Assembly (NCBI GenBank): GCA_001600415.1
Contig: BCJX01000009.1
Coordinates: 859,294-923,293 of the forward strand
DNA from: Pascua guehoae
Taxonomy: Eukaryota > Basidiomycota > Tremellomycetes > Trichosporonales > Trichosporonaceae
DNA: 64,000 nucleotides
Direction: 5' to 3'
Part shown: positions 57,436 through 64,000 of the stretch, in pieces
Position numbering within the stretch: the stretch's first letter is position 1
Layout: each line of letters starts with the position of its first letter
Translations under genes and position numbers: made by a program
The notes under the pieces: generated by a model
What the model saw: the letters and a program-made list of their open reading frames with translations, nothing else
What the model was told of the DNA's origin: nothing
Databases searched by the model: none

Positions 57436-58315
57436 TGTTGCAGTTTGCAGTCTAGACAAATGACGAGGACAAGGTCGGGATCGAGGTCGAGGTCGAGGTT
57501 TGGGGCCCGCTGGCGTGGCCGAGGTTGGTTGGGTCGCAATCGAGAATCCATGTATTGTTGGCACCATGCGGAGCTGCGATATGTACATACACGTCTTGCA
57601 CTGCGCGCGCAGTGCGCGCGCACACGCGCTTACATGTTGCCTTAGCGGGTTGCCCATCTAGCTCCTGCTGGTGTTGCCTCTAGTGAGGCTCGCCAGCCGT
57701 CAGTTCATGCGTCCAAGGTGGATCCAGCGTCGCAACATGCGTCCTCGGAGGGCCCAGCTGGGAGTGCCTCCATTGCACTATTTCTACACCTGTTCGTTTA
57801 TTTAAAACAACTCGCAACTCGCCAGCAAAGAGCATTGCTGTCTGTGCCAAGTTGCCACTGATGGGCGCGACCTAGGTCCACTGCTCACTGGATGACCGTC
57901 AGCGCCCGGCGTGCACATCATATAGCGTGGTGACCAAACCAGCTCCGTGGACCAGGAGCTAGTGGTCTCGCATTGGCCGAGTCGCATCGCCTCAGTCTCA
58001 CGGCCACGAGCCGATGGCCCCACGGCCCTCCTACAACCTGCAACATGCAATCTGCAACCTGCGACCTCAAACCTCAAACCACGACCATCTCCCACCTCCC
58101 ACCTCCTGCAACAGACCTCAACCCTCGAGCGTCAAACCACGACCTCGACTCCAACGCCCAACCTCCGACCCACCATCCACCCTACGTCCCACCATGCCCC
58201 ATCTCCCCTCCAGCCTCCCACTTGTCACCTGCACCTCCCACCTCCACGTCCAGCCAGCCAACCCGCCGCCGTCTTGTATCTCCATACATGCCTAAATGCA
58301 ACTACGATCGCCAGT
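57436..58315. other. intergenic between convergent genes
   Basis: Carries the 3' ends of NCS1 and CCT4, a palindrome at 57599-57614 and a simple AACCTGCAAC-like repeat area (58030-58080). No gene seen. Confidence 0.5.
57599..57614. repeat. 16-bp perfect palindrome
   Basis: CACTGCGCGCGCAGTG is its own reverse complement, followed by more alternating GC, a possible Z-DNA-forming stretch downstream of NCS1. Confidence 0.85.
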
Positions 58316-60790
58316 CTAGCGGGTCTGCAGTGTCAGCCTTCGGATGGTCTCGATGGCGACGACGGCTATGAGACTCACAATGGTCAGGTCGTCAATCCTC
58401 AGGATGAGCGACACGGTCTCTGTCGCGAGCTCGAGTGCGCTCGTGGACACGAGCAGGGGCTGGACGACCTGGGCGTTAGTGCTGCGCGGGGGGCCGGGGG
58501 TGGGGCGTTAATGCGAGTGGGACTCGGCTGAGCGTAGTCATGAGACTCGTGCCGGCGCGGGGTCGTATCTACGACTCGCTGGCTGCACGACCCGCTGGCT
58601 CGTCGTCCCGTCGCCTCGTCACTCAACCCCACTCCATCCGCTACTCACATTCTCTGCGAGAATGTTTGAAATGATGCCCTTCTTGACATTGATGCCGGCG
58701 TTGGCGTCGCCAAGCGCGTGGCGGTTGCGCAGCTCGGTGACAATCGAAATGGGGTGCAGGCCCGCATTCTCAGCCAGTGTCGTGGGGATAATCTCGAGCG
58801 CGTCGGCAAACGCCTGGTAGCAGTAGGCTTCCTTGCCCTTGAGTGTCTGCGCGTACTGGGTGAGCAGGCGCGAGACGTGGATCTCGGGCGCGCCGCCGCC
58901 GGCGATGAGTGCGCTGTGGGTTAGTTGGGACGGGGGGAAGATTGAGGTTGGTGGGGAGGAGATTGGGGTCAGATTGGCGGGGGAGGGACTCTTGGTGAAG
59001 TACTCCGAGTCACCGGCTGGCAGCTGAGCTTGCCGTGTTCCGTCTCGGTCTTGGCCTGCTCTCAAAGGATGCCGGCTGACAGCAGACCCAGATACACAAC
59101 GCATGCCATTAAAGCCGTCAAAACGAAGCCATCTTCCGCTCTGACGCCGGCCACAACTCCTGACGCCCGCAACCATCTCCATCACCACAGCCTCGCAGTC
59201 AGACTCACCGCTTCTTCACCAGGCAGCGCACGACACAGAGGGCGTCGTGGAGCGAGCGCTCGCTCTCCTCGAGGACGAGCGAGTTTGCGCCCGTGCACAC
59301 AATGCTGACCGTCTTGCCTGGGTTCTTGACGCCGGTAATCTCGACGACACGTGCGCCGTTGAGGTTCTTTTCCTCGACGAGCTCGGCCTCGCCGAGCTTG
59401 TCGGCAGTAAAGGCGTCAATGTCGGCGACGGGCTTTGCGCCAGTCGACTTTGAGATGAACTCAATCTCGTCGCGCTCAATGTCCTTGATGACGACAATCT
59501 TGAGCTTTGCGAGGAAGTGGAGGGAGAGGTCGGTGACGGCGTCGCGGAGAATCGACTTTTGGACGAGGAGCACGTTGCAGCCCGCCTTTTTGATCCGCTT
59601 GCACAGGTTGAGCAGGTACTGGCGCTCCTCTTTGAGAATCTTGTCCATCTGGCGGTAGTCGTTGACGACAATCTGGTTGTCCATCTGGAGGGTGTGAGCC
59701 AGTGCGTACAACCCAAACCACTCACGTCTGGCTTTGGCGAGCTGAGCTGGAACTGGATGAGACCAATCTTTGCCTTCTCCATGCGCGTGGGGCCGCCGGC
59801 GTTGGCGAGGACGGGCTGGTTGAGCGCGACACCCTCGACGAGCTCGGTGTCGTCAATCGTACCGCCGACCTTCTTGACAATGCGAATATCGCGCAGGTCG
59901 ACGTTGGACGACGATGGGGTCACGAGGCGCGAGACGGCCTGCACGGCAATGGGCGCAAGCGTCGACGAGTACTGGGAGACAATCTGGGCGTGTGAGTGGG
60001 CATGTCTGGGCGTGCCCTTCCAGGCAATGTAGCGCGTCAGCAGGTTGTTAATCCGCGCACCTTGGAGTTGAGCGATGTGGACGCCGCACGCAGGAGCGCC
60101 TCCTTGTCGTTCAGGTCGACGGGCATGCTCATCGACTCGAGGAACTCGACAGACTTGGCCGCCGCGCCCTGGAACGCCTGGGCAATTGTTGTGGGGTGGA
60201 TACCTAGGTGTCAGCAAGAATAATGGCAGTAGCACTCACCCTGCGACAGGAGCTTTTCAGCAGCAGACAGCAGGCTGCCTGCGAGGACGACGACACTGGT
60301 GGTGCCGTCGCCGGCCTCAATGTCCTGTGCCTTGGACAGCTCGACCAGCATGCGCGCCGTGGGGTGCAACACGGCCATGTGCTGCAGAATCGTCGCGCCG
60401 TCGTTTGTAATCACCACTTCGCCCGTGCCGGTCGTGATCTGCGAGCAAGCGTGAGATGAGAACTAATGTACAGTTTCAGACCACTCAAGCCATAACATAC
60501 CATCTTGTCCATTCCCTTTGGTCCCAAACTCGTGCGCACCGCATCGGCAACAGCTGGCGCGCGTCAGCTCCTCATCTACATCCACGTCGCCGAGTTGCCA
60601 GCCCGGCAGCCCGCACAGACGTACCCTTTGCGGCGTTCATGTTGGACAGACGGACCTCGGTCGCGCGTCCCTTTCAAGTCAGCAGGAGTTCAGAAGTCGC
60701 GCAGCGCACCTTGTCCGAGAACGACTTGTCCGAGATGCCCGCGCCGGGGGCACCGCCTGGTCCAGCGGCGGCAGGAGCGATAGCAGCCAT
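58316..60790 (-). CDS. CCT4: CCT4, T-complex protein 1 subunit delta
   Basis: Delta subunit of the cytosolic TRiC/CCT chaperonin that folds actin, tubulin and WD40 proteins. Ten minus-strand exons (60790-60710, 60670-60625, 60553-60501, 60438-60240, 60203-60061, 59983-59726, 59684-59209, 58913-58649, 58468-58379, 58324-58316) give 539 residues, the normal length. Group II chaperonin motifs are present: [22 protein letters not shown], the catalytic [12 protein letters not shown] and, near the C-terminus, [11 protein letters not shown]. Delta identity is supported by the [17 protein letters not shown] block and the IDDLTI-TR ending. The last coding exon is only nine bases (ACC CGC TAG). The intron before it is 54 nt, in frame and stop-free, so read-through would add 18 residues. 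Head to head with PIG-T across 432 bp. Confidence 0.97.
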
Positions 60791-61222
60791 GGTTGCTGCG
60801 TTTTTTTCCGTGGTAGCGGCGGGGGGGTTGCGGCGTGCAGAGAATGCGGTACCGGGTCTTGTTGCGGGAGTTCGGGTACACGCTGCTGACACAAAGAGAC
60901 GGGGGGGAGCGAGGTGGTGGTGTGGGAGAGGTGGTGGAATGTGGTGGTGTCGCGACGAAAGTTGGTCGCCGTCAGTCGTCAGTGAGCGCGCGCGTTGTCA
61001 ACTCGCCACGAATGCACAGAGACATTTTGGTCCCGCAAAAACACGTGGCCTCCTTGCCCGCGTGGCGCGTTTCGGCCAGGCCAGCCAGGGCGCCAGGGGG
61101 ACGGTGTGGTGGCTGGTGGAGGCTGCTGGCCATGACGAGCAAGACATCCAAGACATCCAAGACATCCAACCATCCTGTTACGACCACCTCGACATCAACG
61201 CCCCGCCCGCTCAATCTCTCCG
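60791..61222. promoter_or_regulatory. bidirectional promoter region CCT4 / GPI16
   Basis: 432 bp between two divergent start codons, so it must hold both promoters. No clear TATA box, as usual for housekeeping genes. An AAGACATCC triplet repeat lies at 61140-61168, close to the GPI16 start. Confidence 0.65.
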
Positions 61223-63471
61223 ATGCGGCTCTCGCACTTTGTGGCCGTGCTGTCATCGGCGCTCGCGTCGACAGCGGTCGCCGTAGCGCCCGCCGACACA
61301 TTCCACGAAACCCTCACCCTCCACCCGCTTCCTGACGGCAAGCTCTCGGTTCTCTTCGAGTTTACGACGCACTTTACGCTGCACAAGGGCGCGGGGCGGA
61401 CGCGTGAGTAGTGTTATATCCGCGTCGCCCGTGTATTGTCTTAATGCTGGGTCATTGCGAATGAGGAACTACTAGGAATATATTGACAGAGTGGTTGGCT
61501 GACAACAACAGCGGCATCGCACCACTCGCTGACACCGCCGGCCCTCCTCCTCCCGCTGGAGCGGAGCAACGTGTCCGAGCTGACACTGTCGTTTACGTCG
61601 GGACAGTGGCACCAGGAGCGGCACGGCGAGAGTGGGCCGCAACAGTACGAGGCTGCGGGCGCCGGAGGGGAGGTGCGCGGGTGGCTCGCAGGCAACGACA
61701 CGGACCAGGCGTGGCTCGCCGTCACGCAGATGCTGGGCGGGCTGTTCTGCTCTGGTGCTGGCGCGGGGCATATTGGCGAGAGTTCAAGGACGTTTGGCGC
61801 GCTGTACCCGCCCGCGAGGGATGGTGAGGGTGAGTAGCGCGGACATGGCTGGAGCCCGTATACCGCTGTCGGGAGGCGATGCCCGTTGCGCGATGAGCCA
61901 GTTGCCCGGGTTGCGCAGACTAACACGCCAGACCTGACGCACTATCTCGTCTCAAACCCGCACCTGCACCTGTGCACCGAAAACCTGACGCCGTTCCTCT
62001 CACTCCTGCCCTCCAAGGGGCTGTCGGGCATCTCGTCGCTGCTCGCGCAGCCCGGCATTGTCCTCGCGTGGGGTTTCAAGACCGAGGGCATCGACGTGGT
62101 CATGCCCACCGCCGACAGTCCGGGAACGTGGACGGGATGGTGGGAGGGCGTCGTCGACCTCGTCCCGCACCGTGGTGGACCCCGTGGCTTTTCCATCTCG
62201 TCGCTGTTCCAACGGCCCCTCCCGCAGCCGTTTGCACGCGCAGCGTCCTCCCGCCTCCGCCTCGTCGCGCCCGCAGAGGGCCTCGCGGCGCTCAATATCG
62301 AGGTACCCCCCACGCGCGACGTGCGCGAATGGCGCGATGGAAGAGAGCGCGAGGTGGCCGAGTGGGACCTCCTTGATGCCAAGTACACTGGGACGGACGT
62401 CACGGTGACTTGGCACGGGGAGGGTGACTTTGTTCATCGTGAGTAAATGCCGAGTGGTGTGCAGTGGACAGGTGCAGTGGACAGGTGCAGTGGACAGGGG
62501 CAGTGGACAGGGTGTTTCGCGGTCGTCAATGCTTGACGCGTTGTTGTACGAGAGCCTTTTGGTCTGTTTCCAAGTACAAAAGAACCAAACAAGTGGACTG
62601 GAAGTACCTCTGCACGTCCAAAGCTCTCTGGGTGCCTAACGACGGCACACCCCATTCCCACCCCGTGCTCTTGTCTAACCCACAGCTCAACACTTTGCCT
62701 CGCCACCCATTACGATCTCGCGCGTCGCAGCCGACAAGTATGCGTCGGACGCAACACTCGTCGTCGAAATCACCAACAATGCAGACACGGACCGCCGCGC
62801 CGTCTACTCTGAGCTGTGGCCGTGGTGGGTCAAGGGCTGGCTGAGTGAAATGACCGTCGGTGTCAAGAACGAGAATGGGACACGAGGTGGGTACAGTAGT
62901 GCTCTTTGTGCTCTTCGACACCGTTACTAACCCCTCAGCTGCAGACACCCTCGTTTCGTCCATCGACTTCCAGCAGTCTGTCCCGCCGACGCCGTCAATG
63001 ACCACACTCCACCTCCACCTCACGCTCCCTGCACGCAGCACGGTCGTCCTCTCGATCCCCTTCACAAAGCTCACGCTCAAGTACACCGACCACCAGCCGG
63101 ACGCCGAGCGCGGGCGCGAGATCCCCGCGTCCGTGCTGACACTGTTGGATTTGGAGGGCGAGGACGCGCAAAGCGCGGGCGGCAGCGACGCCGACCGCGC
63201 CAAATATGTTATTACCAACCACTCTTGCTCCAGCTCGGCCGCTATCCCGCTCGCCACAGACGTCCGCCGCTCGGCCCGCACGCGCGTGTACGGCCCCAAG
63301 CTCCTGCTCGACGTGCCGACGCCCGACTTTTCCATGCCGTACAATGTCATCATTATGACGTCGACTGTCATGGCTGTCTTCTTTGGGAGCATACAGGGCC
63401 GCTTGATCCGCCGCTGGGGCTGGGTCGAGAGGGAGGCCACGGACAAGGACAAGCATGCAAAGGCCGAGTAG
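61223..63471 (+). CDS. GPI16: GPI transamidase subunit PIG-T / Gpi16
   Basis: Luminal core subunit of the ER GPI transamidase, which attaches GPI anchors to proteins. Five exons (61223-61403, 61512-61829, 61932-62438, 62686-62886, 62939-63471) give about 579 residues. The N-terminus MRLSHFVAVLSSALASTAVA is a signal peptide. Conserved PIG-T blocks follow: ETLTLHPLPDGKLSVLFEF, then SELTLSFTSGQWHQERHG, then NPHLHLCTENLTPFLSLLP, and a C-terminal membrane span (MPYNVIIMTSTVMAVFFGS) with a basic cytosolic end. N-glycosylation sites (NDT, NGT, NHS) fit a luminal protein. Intron 3 holds a 14-bp tandem repeat (62459-62512). Junction two was placed at GAGG/GTGAGT because it keeps the frame with the best donor. 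Confidence 0.95.
62459..62512. repeat. 14-bp tandem repeat inside a GPI16 intron
   Basis: Four units of GTGCAGTGGACAG(G), the last pair slightly changed, within intron 3. Confidence 0.9.
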
Positions 63472-63538
63472 ACGATCTGTCTGTAGACATGGAAGAATGA
63501 GAATGCAGATGAGTATTAGAGCAAGACAATCGAGTGGT

Positions 63539-64000
63539 CTACTGTATGGCGGCCGTGTCGGCCGTGTTCCCGCGGACGAGGGCGTGGGCGTGGACGAGCC
63601 GGCCGTGGTGGTCTCTCGTAGCTGCATGTGGGTGCATCCGAGATCGAGCGGGGAAATGCCGCAAAGCACTCGCCGACGCCGATCGTGTTCGCGTATCCGT
63701 CAGCATCATGCCCTCAGCGTCATGCGCCACCAGCGGCCTGCATCCCAGGTGCAAGGCAAAGGTACGTGTGTTGTGGGGCACCCAACGCCTGTATGCATAG
63801 TGCCGCTAGTACCGCCGAGCTGTCGGTCACCACAGACTACCCATCAGCTCGAGTCTTGGCACAGGCTCATGTGCGGGTACAAGCTCCTGGGATCCTGGTG
63901 GGAGCGAACCCCAACCTTGACTGCGGTACTGTGACTAGCAGTCTTGTCAGACAGTCCCACGACAGCACGACCAACCCGGTCCAGACCTCCCCCAACCACC
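63539..64000 (-). CDS. possible 3' end of a convergent gene (partial)
   Basis: On the minus strand a frame ends at 63539 (…TADTAAIQ, TAG) only 68 bp beyond the GPI16 stop, the spacing expected for a convergent neighbour. A plausible acceptor (GGGATGCAG) precedes it at about 63750, and another open stretch runs from the window edge down to about 63845. The pieces read PLVAHDAEGMMLTDTRTRSA and HFPARSRMHPHAATRDHHGR. I cannot connect them confidently or name a family; the rest would lie outside the window. Confidence 0.3.

Noticed and set aside
1..64000. CRISPR arrays, transposase/reverse transcriptase genes, rRNA, plasmid or viral genes
   Set aside because: None seen. Repeats found are short tandem or two-copy elements without array or mobile-element coding features.

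Overview
The window looks like nuclear DNA of a basidiomycetous yeast, most likely a tremellomycete of the Trichosporonales/Cryptococcus type. The evidence is high-GC, C-ending codon use, genes cut by many very short introns (mostly 33-80 nt, GTGAGT/GTAAGT donors, CTAAC or CTGAC branch sites close to the acceptor), intron-containing tRNA genes, and clear orthologues of fungal housekeeping proteins. The genus is my inference; nothing in the sequence names it.

Layout: a POT/PTR2 oligopeptide transporter (22-2234, +) opens the window. A tRNA-Glu(CTC) with a 25-nt intron follows, then three minus-strand orphan genes (3.4-7.7 kb). From 7.7 to about 15.4 kb I see no credible gene, only short repeats. 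At 15.4-19.2 kb a strongly pyrimidine-rich stretch leads into a four-finger C2H2 transcription factor (to 21816). A second tRNA-Glu(CTC) on the minus strand, a 115-aa protein with a GC-AG intron and two more minus-strand coiled-coil orphans fill 22.6-27.5 kb. A mitochondrial-type hotdog thioesterase (28469-29238) and a possible 44-codon gene come next, followed by a 3.3-kb stretch with nothing recognisable. Three large, low-complexity plus-strand orphans (940, 726 and 929 aa) occupy 33.2-44.8 kb. Arginase with an apparent mitochondrial presequence lies at 45.6-48.2 kb. At 48.2-54.7 kb there is an accessory-looking area: a dispersed promoter-like repeat in two copies, a dehydrogenase relic, and a divergent pair of orphan genes around a duplicated promoter. 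The right end is conserved: NCS-1/frequenin calcium sensor (55875-57435), CCT4/TCP-1 delta (58316-60790, -) and the GPI transamidase subunit Gpi16/PIG-T (61223-63471, +), the last two head to head across 432 bp.

The recognisable genes are unrelated housekeeping functions (peptide uptake, arginine catabolism, calcium sensing, chaperonin folding, GPI anchoring, acyl-CoA hydrolysis) and do not form one pathway. The less usual content is the set of about ten orphan proteins (disordered Ser/Pro/Thr-rich segments, often with a coiled coil), clustered in same-strand runs, several behind TATA-like boxes. Another is the divergent orphan pair at 50.3-53.5 kb, one member of which has a weak PD-(D/E)XK-nuclease-like pattern. 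Gene models below were spliced by hand from phase and splice-site logic; exon coordinates are given so they can be tested with RNA reads.
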